Source: Pseudomonadota bacterium
GTDB lineage: Bacteria > Pseudomonadota > Gammaproteobacteria > Steroidobacterales > Steroidobacteraceae
Direction of reading: 5' to 3'
Assembly (NCBI GenBank): GCA_021817875.1
Contig: JAKAFQ010000040.1
Location: 1 to 13,737 of the forward strand
Length of the DNA stretch: 13,737 bases
Within the stretch, counting starts at the first letter, position 1. Each line of letters opens with the position of its first letter. Shown piece by piece: positions 7,039-13,737 of the stretch. The notes under the pieces are model-generated. The model did no database searches. It was not told the DNA's origin and saw nothing but the letters and a program-made list of their open reading frames with translations. A program made the position numbers and the translations under genes.

Positions 7039-7560
7039 CTAGACGGGATCTTCGGTGGTGGTGGGGCGATACACCATATAGACATCCGCTCGCTCGTAAT
7101 GGGACCGGGTCGGAGCGGGAACCGGCACGAACCCGGCGGACTGGTACAGGGTAATCGCCGGCCGGAGCCGGCTGTTGCTCTCGAGAAACAGCTCATGACC
7201 GCCGAGGGCACGATACCGGCCGATGACGGCCTCGAGCAGCCTTCTGCCGATACCGAGCCCCTGGCAGCCTGCGGTCACGGCCATCTTGCCGAGCTCGAAC
7301 CGCCCCTCCCCGGCGGGCAGCAGAGCGCAGGTTCCCACGATTTCCCCCCGGTAGCGGGCCAGGAAAATGGCGCCACCGTCGCGCAGGATCTCGTGCGGCC
7401 TGGAGAGGACTTCCTCGTCCAGGACCTCCACCCGGAAGTACCGGTTGAGCCACTCCAGGTTGAGCCGCCTGAATTCGCCGGCGTAGCGGTCTTCGAAGGG
7501 GATGATGTCCACGCCGTCCTGCGGATGCCGTCCGGCGCCGGGGTCGTACTCGGATGTCAT
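7039..7560 (-). CDS. GNAT-family N-acetyltransferase
   Basis: A 173-residue acetyltransferase of the GNAT fold. The acetyl-CoA pyrophosphate-binding motif A is present as Q100-G-L-G-I-G105-R-R, after the strand FELGKMAVT. Motif B follows with LFLESNSRLRPAITLYQSAGFVPV. The N-terminal half (IIPFEDRYAGEFRRLNLEWLNRYFRVE) resembles stand-alone GNATs annotated as acyltransferases of unknown substrate. The C-terminus ADVYMVYR is the usual closing strand. The ATG at 7560 has a GGAGA ribosome-binding sequence 5 nt upstream and a good promoter just before it, so the gene is probably a separate unit. The substrate could be an amino acid, small molecule or protein N-terminus; the sequence does not say. 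Confidence 0.9.
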   Translation of the reverse strand: MTSEYDPGAGRHPQDGVDIIPFEDRYAGEFRRLNLEWLNRYFRVEVLDEEVLSRPHEILRDGGAIFLARYRGEIVGTCALLPAGEGRFELGKMAVTAGCQGLGIGRRLLEAVIGRYRALGGHELFLESNSRLRPAITLYQSAGFVPVPAPTRSHYERADVYMVYRPTTTEDPV

Positions 7561-7565
7561 GGGGT

Positions 7566-7605
7566 CTCCGGAAGGCGACTATACCCGGGAGCATCCTCGA
7601 CTCAA
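7566..7605 (-). promoter_or_regulatory. sigma70-type promoter and ribosome-binding site of the GNAT gene
   Basis: On the minus strand a -35 box TTGAGT (7600-7605) is followed after 16 nt by a -10 box TATAGT (7578-7583). A GGAG Shine-Dalgarno sequence (7566-7569) lies a few bases before the ATG at 7560. The -35 matches consensus at four of six positions and the -10 at five of six. The predicted leader is short, about 10-15 nt. This is the best promoter in the window and makes the GNAT gene independent of the upstream catabolic cluster. Confidence 0.6.
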
Positions 7606-7678
7606 GCCCTGGAATGACGCTGGCGCAGCGCGCGGCGGTCAGGGCTGCCCCTTCACGATGCCTTTCCCCTGATCGCAC

Positions 7679-7834
7679 TCATGCCGGCCGAAAGGGAACG
7701 CCTTCGCGCGGCACGATCCGCCTGCGCACCCTGATCCCGGGTTCGACGAACAGCGGACGGCGGATCCGATCGCCGGAGTCCTCGTCGAATACGGTATCCA
7801 CGTGCACCGCGGCAGGATGCAGGCCTGCGGACAC
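7679..7834 (-). pseudogene. short protein-like frame, possible gene remnant (51 codons)
   Basis: A GTG-initiated frame of 51 codons encodes a balanced, protein-like sequence including AAVHVDTVFDEDSGDRIR and ending VPREGVPFRPA. About three quarters of its third codon positions are G or C, as expected for coding DNA in this genome. The same frame continues upstream past a single in-frame TGA (ending TGA-PYALV) into a stretch reading REILRTLLGARLRLRRP that overlaps the MFS tail. This pattern could be the C-terminal remnant of a lost gene or a small real gene. I recognise no family. No ribosome-binding site is seen. Low confidence. Confidence 0.25.
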
Positions 7835-7907
7835 GAGGGCATACGGTCATGTGGCTGGCCGCGGCCGGCGCAACCTCAGCCGAGCCCCCAGCAGGGTGCG
7901 CAGGATT

Positions 7908-9104
7908 TCACGGCGCGCTCGCGCCCGCGGCAACACGGTGCCCGGCAACGGGAATGATCCAGACGCTCGCCACCCAGGCGAGCACCACCAGGCCGGCGAG
8001 CAATCCCCACTGTCCGCGCGCTTCGATCATGAGGAAAATGATCGGCGTGATGATGCTCGTGGCCGCCGCGATCTGGCTGAGCAGGCCCGCGGCGGCGGCG
8101 CCTTTTTCAGGCGATGCGACCACCGTCGGAAGCGCCGCAAGTACCGCCGACGCCCCGGCGCCGGAGGCCACCAGCCAGATACCGAGCATGACGATGCCGA
8201 ACAGGAGCGATGTTCCCGGCGCGTACAGCGCGATGCCGGACGCTGAGCCGATGATCGCGAGCACGACGAACAGCAGGCGCACGGGCACGCCGCGCGACAG
8301 CAGCACGCCGACGCCGAGCCCGCCGGCGACGTTGGCCACGTTTGCGGCGGCAAGGATGTCCGATGCGCGCACCAGCGAGACCGCGTGGGCCGTGGCAAAC
8401 AGCGACGGAAAGACGGTGCTGGTGCCGAGGCCGACGAACGCCATCAGGCCGAATGCCAACGATACCCGCAGCGGGCCGATCTGCGTATAACCCGAGAGGA
8501 TATCCGCCACGCCCGCCGCGAATGAGCCGACGGGCTTGCCGGCCGGCCGGGGCGGCCGCGGCAGGAGCAGGGCCGCCGCGCCGCACACGACGAAAATGGC
8601 GGCGTGGATCAGAAAGCCGAATCTCCAACTGGCGCTGCCGGCAAACATGCCGCCGATGATGAGCCCCAGGGAAAATCCCACGGGCGTGTACGTCGACCAG
8701 ACGGCCATGGCGCTCAATCGCCGCCGGCCGGAGGTACTCGCCATGATCAGCGCCGGCGCGCCCGCGAAAAAGCCGATCAGCGAAAAGCCTTCCACGACAC
8801 GGATGATCTCGAAGCCGAAAACCGTGTCGCTGAACAGATAGCAGACGTTGGCCAGCGCCCCGACGGCGCAGCTGGCGATGATCGCTTCACGCGCCCCGAT
8901 CCGATCGATCAGCCCGCCCGCGACGGTGGACAACAGTGCGGTAGGCACCGTCAGCAGCGCAACGAACAGGGCGAAGCTTCCGGGGCTGGCGTGCAGCGCG
9001 CGGATGAAATCGCCTTGAATGGGCAGCACCCGGCTGATCTCCGCCGCGCCGATCACCCCATACACGTAGATCAGACCAACAGACCACCAGCTGCCCGGCT
9101 TCAT
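7908..9104 (-). CDS. major facilitator superfamily transporter
   Basis: A 398-residue inner-membrane carrier with about 12 predicted helices, the normal MFS size. The loop between helices 2 and 3 carries GGLIDRIGAREA, matching the MFS motif G-x-x-x-D-R-x-G-x-R. A charged central loop (LLPRPPRPAGKPVG, about residue 185) separates the two six-helix halves. It is the last gene of the catabolic cluster, 29 nt after the second SDR gene, so it probably imports or exports the substrate or a product. The start at 9104 is preceded by an AGAGGG sequence at suitable distance; an ATG at 9112 is out of frame. Direction and substrate cannot be told from sequence. Confidence 0.9.
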   Translation of the reverse strand: MKPGSWWSVGLIYVYGVIGAAEISRVLPIQGDFIRALHASPGSFALFVALLTVPTALLSTVAGGLIDRIGAREAIIASCAVGALANVCYLFSDTVFGFEIIRVVEGFSLIGFFAGAPALIMASTSGRRRLSAMAVWSTYTPVGFSLGLIIGGMFAGSASWRFGFLIHAAIFVVCGAAALLLPRPPRPAGKPVGSFAAGVADILSGYTQIGPLRVSLAFGLMAFVGLGTSTVFPSLFATAHAVSLVRASDILAAANVANVAGGLGVGVLLSRGVPVRLLFVVLAIIGSASGIALYAPGTSLLFGIVMLGIWLVASGAGASAVLAALPTVVASPEKGAAAAGLLSQIAAATSIITPIIFLMIEARGQWGLLAGLVVLAWVASVWIIPVAGHRVAAGASAP

Positions 9105-9133
9105 CGCGCCATACCCTCTGTGTCGAGCGCCCC

Positions 9134-10027
9134 TCAGGCGCGGCCGGCCATTTTCGCGATCAGCGCCTTGCGTCCGGCGATATCACGCCGGCGGGCGTCC
9201 TCGACGGCCTGTTCCTCGGCGCAGGGCGCGGACCAGGGCGGAAACTCACCGAGAATCTCCGCAAAAAGTCCGGCAACTTCCTCGCGGAAGTGCCCGTGCG
9301 TGAAAATGAACGCCGCCTGCCTGCGCATGCCCTCGAGCACGCGCCCACCGACCTCGCGCGGCTGCATGGCGAACGGCATCTTTTCCGGCCACTGGTCGGC
9401 GTCCGGGCTGCGGCCCTGCGGACGCAGGCGCCGCTCCGCCGTCATGATGCGGGTGTCGACCATGCCGGGGCAGAGCGTCGAGACACCGATGTCGAACGGT
9501 GCCAGGCTGAGGCGCAGCGTTTCCGAAAGCCCGCGGATGGCGAATTTCGTGGTCGAATACAGGCCGGCCCAGCTCGGACACGGAATGATGCCCGCCATCG
9601 ACGAGGTATTGACGATATGTCCACCCTCGCCATGGGCCTTCATGCCCGGCAGAAAAGTGACGATGCCGTTGATGGTGCCGCCGAGGTTGACCGACAGGAT
9701 CAGGTCCCAGTCCTCGTAGCCGGCCGTCTCGATCGGTACCGCAAGACCGGTGCCGGCGTTGTTGCACAGGATGTGAACCGGGCCGAAGACCCGGGCGGTC
9801 TGCTGCGCGGCGCGCTGCATGGCCTCGCGGTCGCGCACGTCGAGGCGGACGAAATGCGCGGCGGCCCCATGGGCGGCGAGCATCTGCTGCGCCTCGGCGA
9901 GGTGCGCCGCCTCGATGTCGGCAATCATCACCCGCGCGCCGGCCTCCAGCAGCGCCGTGGCGATCCCCAGACCGATCCCGCTGGCGCCGCCGGTGATGAA
10001 TGCCGTCTTGTGGGCAAAGTCCTGCAT
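9134..10027 (-). CDS. short-chain dehydrogenase/reductase (SDR), NAD-type
   Basis: A 297-residue classical SDR oxidising or reducing an alcohol/carbonyl substrate. The cofactor motif TGGASGIG is at 12-19, NNAG at 89-92, and the catalytic set is N114, S143, Y157 and K161 (YSTTK). Aspartate 37 at the end of the second beta strand (VMIAD) suggests preference for NAD(H). The protein is about 45 residues longer than the usual 250, with a C-terminal extension (about 210-297) containing FIFTHGHFREEVAGLFAEI. The next gene upstream encodes a paralogue of nearly equal length with an equivalent C-terminal stretch. It starts 31 nt after the paralogue's stop. The ribosome-binding sequence (GGGG) is weak. 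Substrate is unknown. Confidence 0.92.
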   Translation of the reverse strand: MQDFAHKTAFITGGASGIGLGIATALLEAGARVMIADIEAAHLAEAQQMLAAHGAAAHFVRLDVRDREAMQRAAQQTARVFGPVHILCNNAGTGLAVPIETAGYEDWDLILSVNLGGTINGIVTFLPGMKAHGEGGHIVNTSSMAGIIPCPSWAGLYSTTKFAIRGLSETLRLSLAPFDIGVSTLCPGMVDTRIMTAERRLRPQGRSPDADQWPEKMPFAMQPREVGGRVLEGMRRQAAFIFTHGHFREEVAGLFAEILGEFPPWSAPCAEEQAVEDARRRDIAGRKALIAKMAGRA

Positions 10028-10058
10028 GTGCCGGCCCCGTGGGACGCGCTGCGGCCGC

Positions 10059-10949
10059 TCAGGCCCCGGCGCTGTAGATCGGGTTGGAAAGCAGCCAGCG
10101 GATCGAATCGGCCCGCCCCGGGTCGATCGGCCCGGTCGGCACCGCGGCCATGATGGCGGCGTGGCGCGCGGCCAGGACCTCGCGGAATTCCGGATGGCTG
10201 AAGATATAGAGTGAGTTGTCGCGGATGCCGCGCAGCACGTGCCGTCCGGCCTCGACCGGAGTCATGGCATGCTGCATGAATTCCGGCGGCGGCGCGCCGA
10301 CGGCGGCGTCCGCGGCGCTGTAGCCGGTGTGCGCCAGCGATTGCGGCCGGCTGCGCTCGCTGTCGGCGATGTTGGACTGCACCGGTCCGGGGCAATAGAC
10401 CGATACACCGACGTTGCGTCCGGCGAGGTCGGTGCGCAGCGCCTCGGTCAGCCCCACCACCGCGAATTTGGAGGTGACATATAGCCCGGCAGCCCCGAGC
10501 GCCGCCACCCCGCCCATGGACGAGACATTGACGATATGGCATTCCAGGCCGCCCGCCAGCATGCGTGGCAGGAAGGTGACGATGCCGTTGACCACGCCGC
10601 CGAGATTGACGTTCAGCACCCAATCCCAATCGTCATAGGTGGCGTGCTCGACGAGGCCATGCACGGCCACGCCGGCGTTATTCACCAGCAGTTGCACCGG
10701 TCCCAGCGTCCGCTCGATCCGCTCCGCCTCACGGGCGAGGCCCGGACGGTCTGTAACGTCGAGTTCCACCGGGTAGACGCGCTGCTGCGGATGACCGGCG
10801 AAATAGGCGAGGGTCTGATCGCGGTGCGCGGCGTTGCGGTAGCTGAAGGCGACCTTCATGCCCGCTTCGGCAAGCACCTTGACGATGCCCAGGCCTATGC
10901 CGCTGCTGCCGCCCGTCACGAAGGCGACCTTGTCCTGCAGATTTCTCAT
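10059..10949 (-). CDS. short-chain dehydrogenase/reductase (SDR), NADP-type paralogue
   Basis: A 296-residue classical SDR. TGGSSGIG is at 12-19, NNAG at 90-93, and the catalytic residues are N115, S144, Y157 and K161 (YVTSK). At the end of beta strand 2 it has Y37-R38 (FSYRNA) in place of the acidic residue of its neighbour, which usually indicates NADP(H). It shares with the downstream SDR the unusual central block NLGG..NGIVTFLP.M, the length, and a C-terminal extension with F-I-F/Y-I-F-[ST]-H...FRE, so the two probably arose by tandem duplication. The gene follows the GMC dehydrogenase with 9 nt between and has a strong AGGAG site that overlaps the GMC stop codon. Substrate unknown; a different oxidation step from its paralogue is likely. 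Confidence 0.92.
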   Translation of the reverse strand: MRNLQDKVAFVTGGSSGIGLGIVKVLAEAGMKVAFSYRNAAHRDQTLAYFAGHPQQRVYPVELDVTDRPGLAREAERIERTLGPVQLLVNNAGVAVHGLVEHATYDDWDWVLNVNLGGVVNGIVTFLPRMLAGGLECHIVNVSSMGGVAALGAAGLYVTSKFAVVGLTEALRTDLAGRNVGVSVYCPGPVQSNIADSERSRPQSLAHTGYSAADAAVGAPPPEFMQHAMTPVEAGRHVLRGIRDNSLYIFSHPEFREVLAARHAAIMAAVPTGPIDPGRADSIRWLLSNPIYSAGA

Positions 10950-10955
10950 CCGCTT

Positions 10956-10960
10956 CTCCT
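10956..10960 (-). promoter_or_regulatory. strong ribosome-binding site overlapping the upstream stop codon
   Basis: AGGAG lies 6 nt before the ATG of the NADP-type SDR and shares bases with the TAG stop of the GMC gene (CTAGGAG). This is the best Shine-Dalgarno sequence in the catabolic cluster and supports the start at 10949 as well as coupling of the two genes. Confidence 0.7.
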
Positions 10961-12596
10961 AGAGTTGCGCGCGCGGCAGCCGCCGGCCGCGCAGCATATC
11001 AGCCGCCTTTTCCGCGATCATGATCGTCGGGGCATTGGTATTGCCGCCGGGCACATTGGGCATCACGGAAGCATCCACGACGCGCAGCGCCTCGACGCCG
11101 CGCACCTTGAGCGCCGCATCCACCACCGCGCCCGGGTCGTTGTCCGGCCCCATCCTGCAGGTGCCGACGGGATGCTGGGTGATCGCGCCTTCCGAGCGGA
11201 TGAACCGTTCCAGCTCCGCGTCGCTGCGCACCTGCTCGCCCGGAATGAGCTCGCCGCTGGTGAACTGCTTCAGCGGTGGCTGGCCGTAGATTTCCCGCGC
11301 GATGCGTATGCCGCGGATCATGCGCTCGACGTCCGTGCGCTCCTTGAAAAGGTTGAACAGGATGCGCGGAGGATCGCGCGGATCGGCCGAGCGCAGCGTA
11401 ACCTCGCCGCGGCTGTCCTGGCGGATCATCGAGATCCCGCAGCGCAGCATGCGGTCAGCCTTGCGCAGCAAAGGGAACCAGATGTCGTTCGCGCTGAGCT
11501 CGACGGAGACGCAGGTGTACTGCATGTCCGGCCGGTCGAGACGCGGCTCGGTGCGCACGAAGATGTTGGCGCCGGTGCCGTTGGTGGCGAAGGCGCCCGT
11601 ACGGAAGAAGAACCACCGCAGTACCAGCAGCGTCGCCCGGTCAAGCCGCAGCTTGTCGGTATACGTGCCGGCCCGCGTCTTCCAGCCGAGAAACAGGAAC
11701 GGATGCTCGATGAGGTTCCTGCCGACGCCCGGCAGATCGACCTGCACCGGGATGCGGTGCCGCGCCAGCTGGTCCGCCGGCCCGATGCCCGAGAGCAGCA
11801 GCGTCTGCACCGAGCCGTAGCTGCCGCCGGAAAGGATGACTTCACGGTTGGCGCGGACGGCATGCACCGCGCCATCGTGCAGATACTCGACGCCGACGGC
11901 ACGCCGCCCCTCGAACAGCACGCGAGTGGTGTGCGCGCGGCTGACCACCGTCAGGTTGGGCCGCGACGAGGCCGGCGCCAGGTAAAGCCGCGCCACATTG
12001 CCCCTCATGCCCCGGTTGATGGTCAGTTCAGCGCGCTGGATGCCTTCACTGTGCTCGCCGTGATAGTCGGGTGTCGCCGGAAAGCCGGCCGCCAGCACCG
12101 ACTCGCGCAGTTCACGGTACATCTGGTCGTCGGCCGGAACGACCACGTCCATCGGACCGCCCGCGCCGTGATAGAGATTTGCCCCGGCCCAGCTGTTCTC
12201 GGAACGCCGGAAGTACGGCAGTACATCGGCGTAGCCCCAGCCGGCGAGACCCTGCTGCGCCCAGTCGTTGTAGTCGAGGCGATGGCCCCTGGCATAGACC
12301 ATGCCGTTGATCGCCGTCGAGCCGCCGAGCGCCTTGCCGCGTGGAATCGCAATGCGGCGGCCGTCGGCATGGGGCTCCGGCTCGCTCTCGAAGTTCCAGT
12401 TGAGATCGCGCCGCAGCACGTAGCGTGGAAAGGCGATCGGCATGTCCTTGAAGAAGCCGGTCGCCCGGCCGCCCGCCTCGAGGAGCAGAACGGACACGTC
12501 GTTCTCCTCCGAGAGGCGGTTGGCAAGTACGCAGCCGGCCGACCCCGCTCCAACGATGACATAGTCGAAGCTCTGCGTCGAACCGGCTGCCATCAT
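10959..12596 (-). CDS. GMC-family FAD-dependent alcohol dehydrogenase/oxidoreductase
   Basis: A 545-residue glucose-methanol-choline (GMC) flavoprotein, the expected size. The N-terminal FAD-binding motif is G16-A-G-S-A-G21, followed by LLLEAGG. GMC signature 1 is GKALGGSTAINGMVYARG. Signature 2 is GGSYGSVQTLLLSGIGP, which departs from the usual S-P-Q-L-L form. The catalytic histidine is H475 in TQHPVGTCRMG, and the second active-site residue is Asn in PGGNTNAPT (about 519-521), the His/Asn pair found in choline-dehydrogenase-like members. It would oxidise a primary or secondary alcohol, probably passing electrons to a quinone or other acceptor rather than oxygen (inference). It has no signal peptide. 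The ATG at 12596 overlaps the EthD TGA (ATGA). Confidence 0.95.
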   Translation of the reverse strand: MMAAGSTQSFDYVIVGAGSAGCVLANRLSEENDVSVLLLEAGGRATGFFKDMPIAFPRYVLRRDLNWNFESEPEPHADGRRIAIPRGKALGGSTAINGMVYARGHRLDYNDWAQQGLAGWGYADVLPYFRRSENSWAGANLYHGAGGPMDVVVPADDQMYRELRESVLAAGFPATPDYHGEHSEGIQRAELTINRGMRGNVARLYLAPASSRPNLTVVSRAHTTRVLFEGRRAVGVEYLHDGAVHAVRANREVILSGGSYGSVQTLLLSGIGPADQLARHRIPVQVDLPGVGRNLIEHPFLFLGWKTRAGTYTDKLRLDRATLLVLRWFFFRTGAFATNGTGANIFVRTEPRLDRPDMQYTCVSVELSANDIWFPLLRKADRMLRCGISMIRQDSRGEVTLRSADPRDPPRILFNLFKERTDVERMIRGIRIAREIYGQPPLKQFTSGELIPGEQVRSDAELERFIRSEGAITQHPVGTCRMGPDNDPGAVVDAALKVRGVEALRVVDASVMPNVPGGNTNAPTIMIAEKAADMLRGRRLPRAQL

Positions 12597-12913
12597 GGAG
12601 CGCCCTCGCAGAACACTTCGTCGATCTGCATGGTCGGCATGACCTTGGTGAACAGCGGCACCTCGTCAAGCAGTTCCTGCGTGCGGCTGGCCATGGCCTT
12701 CTCGTAGGCGGCCCAGTCGGCGATCCAGATGCTGATCACGGCAACGTAGCTCGGCGGTCCGCCGTCCTGGGAGGATTGGCCCTTGCGGACCTCGATCCTG
12801 TGAAGCGACTTGCCAAGAATGTCCTGGATCAAGGGCACATGTCGCCGTTTGTAGAACTCGAAGTCGAACCCTTCGTTGTCCTTCATCGGATAAAGCACGG
12901 TGATGCATTTCAT
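12593..12913 (-). CDS. EthD-family small protein
   Basis: A 106-residue dimeric alpha/beta-barrel type protein of the EthD family. The family start is visible: KCITVLYPMKDNEGFDFEFYKRRHVPLI, with the conserved F-x-x-x-Y-K-x-x-H-x-P-L segment, followed by LGKSLHRIEVRKG and a second strand (YVAVISIWIADWAAYEKAM). EthD proteins occur beside oxidative catabolic genes such as the ethyl tert-butyl ether cluster, and some relatives act as decarboxylases, cyclases or monooxygenases; in most the role is unproven. It is translationally coupled to the GMC dehydrogenase (ATGA) and follows the receptor gene by 43 nt. Either a small enzyme acting on the GMC substrate or product, or an accessory protein, is possible. 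Confidence 0.88.
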   Translation of the reverse strand: MKCITVLYPMKDNEGFDFEFYKRRHVPLIQDILGKSLHRIEVRKGQSSQDGGPPSYVAVISIWIADWAAYEKAMASRTQELLDEVPLFTKVMPTMQIDEVFCEGAP

Positions 12914-12956
12914 GGCAGAGGCCTTTCACAGCTGGCTGATCGTCCGTGACGACATT

Positions 12957-13737
12957 TCAGAAGGTTCGCTTGATCGAGAAAAATATCGTTCTCGGCATGG
13001 CGGGCTGGCCATAAAGGGTGCCGTACGAGTCGAGCAGATTGAACATGCTGAGGAAGTATTGCTTGTTGGCCACGTTGTGCACGTCGAGCGAGGCGGTCCA
13101 TTTGCCGTCCGGCGTTCCGTAGGTCAGGCTGGCGTTGAGCAGCCCGTATCCGGCCTGCGACGCGGCCGCCGAGTTCTGCACGTCGAAGTAGACTCGTGAC
13201 TTGTAGGTCCAGTCGACGCGGGGCGTCACGGTGCCGAAATTGTCGAAATTGAAGCTGTATTGCGCCCCGATGTTGCCCTTGAATTTCGGCACATACGCCG
13301 GTACGTCGCCCAGGGTGATGCCGCTCGGATTGGTGACCGGGTTGTAGGCTGCGCCGCCCAGGGTCAGATACTTGAAGTGCAGGTATCCCAGCGAGAGATT
13401 GAACAGCAGCCTGTTGACCGGTTCCGCCTCGCCTTCAAACTCGACGCCCGTGACCTTCGCGGAGGCGGCGTTCATCACCAATGAGGTCGCAACGCCGCTC
13501 GCCGCGCCGCTGATGCCGATGACCTGCATCTGGTGATAGTTGTTGACAAATCCGGCCGCGTCGGCGCGCAGTCGGTTGTGGAACCACTGGCTCTTGATGC
13601 CGGCTTCGTAGGCCTGCAGCCATTCCGGGCGGAAGGCCACGACCTGGCTGGCCGCCGCCGGGCGCGGATTGATGCCGCCGGCCTTGTAGCCGGTGGAGTA
13701 TGACACATAGGTCATCAGGTTCGGGGTCCACTGATAC
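12957..13737 (-). CDS. TonB-dependent outer-membrane receptor (C-terminal 259 residues, runs off right edge)
   Basis: The C-terminal beta-barrel part of a TonB-dependent receptor, whose N-terminus and plug lie outside the window. Visible hallmarks are YVSYSTGYKAGGINPRP, EAGIKSQWFHNRLRADAAGF, the strand series VTGVEFEGEAEPVNRL, PRVDWTYKSRVYFD, LNASLTYG and LDVHNVANKQYF, and the closing RTIFFSIKRTF with terminal phenylalanine needed for barrel assembly. The sequence style (GYKAGG, terminal aromatic strand) is that of receptors abundant in sphingomonads and relatives, which take up many organic substrates as well as siderophores. It is the most upstream gene visible in the catabolic cluster. The substrate is not evident, but the linkage to dehydrogenases argues for an organic carbon source rather than iron. 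Confidence 0.92.
   Translation of the reverse strand, partial: YQWTPNLMTYVSYSTGYKAGGINPRPAAASQVVAFRPEWLQAYEAGIKSQWFHNRLRADAAGFVNNYHQMQVIGISGAASGVATSLVMNAASAKVTGVEFEGEAEPVNRLLFNLSLGYLHFKYLTLGGAAYNPVTNPSGITLGDVPAYVPKFKGNIGAQYSFNFDNFGTVTPRVDWTYKSRVYFDVQNSAAASQAGYGLLNASLTYGTPDGKWTASLDVHNVANKQYFLSMFNLLDSYGTLYGQPAMPRTIFFSIKRTF

Larger units (their letters stand above)
7561..7907. other. junction region between the catabolic cluster and the GNAT gene
   Basis: About 350 nt lie between the MFS stop and the GNAT start. Besides the GNAT promoter it contains one short minus-strand frame with protein-like composition. I see no tRNA, inverted repeats of an insertion sequence, CRISPR units, or T-tract terminator. 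A perfect palindrome ggccgcggcc (7857-7866) has no loop or T run and is not called as a terminator. Confidence 0.5.

Noticed and set aside
7857..7866. Perfect palindrome ggccgcggcc as a terminator or operator
   Set aside because: No loop and no T tract; such GC palindromes are frequent in GC-rich DNA.
7849..8490. Plus-strand frame opposite the MFS gene, with a stretch resembling a signal peptide
   Set aside because: The hydrophobic stretch is the reverse image of MFS helices; no ribosome-binding site or family match is visible.
10536..12707. A 723-codon plus-strand open frame opposite the GMC, EthD and SDR genes
   Set aside because: It is exactly antisense to strongly conserved genes, has low-complexity Arg/Ala/His-rich content and no recognisable domain; long antisense frames are expected at this GC content.

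Overview
The window is GC-rich, compact, Gram-negative bacterial DNA. A TonB-dependent outer-membrane receptor, a MoxR/Bat gene set containing a DUF4381 gene, and an ECF sigma operon with a bactofilin-like/RDD protein together suggest a high-GC proteobacterium. A gammaproteobacterium of the Xanthomonadales/Nevskiales/Steroidobacter kind is my best guess, inferred from gene content only. Every gene I accept lies on the minus strand, so transcription runs from high to low coordinates. Long plus-strand open frames are antisense shadows of the GC-rich genes.

Region A (13737 to 7908) is a catabolic/uptake cluster. In order of transcription it holds the C-terminal part of a TonB-dependent receptor, an EthD-family small protein, a GMC flavoprotein dehydrogenase (start overlapping the EthD stop), two tandem paralogous short-chain dehydrogenases, and an MFS transporter. 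Gaps between genes are 43 nt or less. The layout suggests that a small hydrophobic or alcohol-bearing compound is imported across the outer membrane, oxidised by GMC and SDR enzymes, and moved across the inner membrane by the MFS carrier. The substrate cannot be read from the sequence, and no regulator or acyl-CoA ligase is visible. The cluster is the best candidate here for an undescribed pathway.

Region B (7907 to 7039) is a junction. It has about 350 nt with only a doubtful 51-codon frame, then a clear sigma70-like promoter and a single GNAT acetyltransferase gene.

Region C (6858 to 4005) is a tight three-gene operon with ATGA overlaps: an ECF sigma factor, a small membrane protein in the anti-sigma position but without a zinc-binding motif, and a 598-residue exported protein. 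That protein joins a repetitive beta-helix (bactofilin-like) periplasmic domain, several membrane segments and a C-terminal RDD domain. It looks like an envelope-stress or envelope-structure unit.

Region D (3828 to 1) is a MoxR/Bat operon: MoxR AAA+ ATPase, DUF58 protein, DUF4381 membrane protein, BatA-like VWA protein and the start of a BatB-like VWA protein that runs off the left edge. These are known as co-occurring partners in a chaperone-like, envelope-associated complex.
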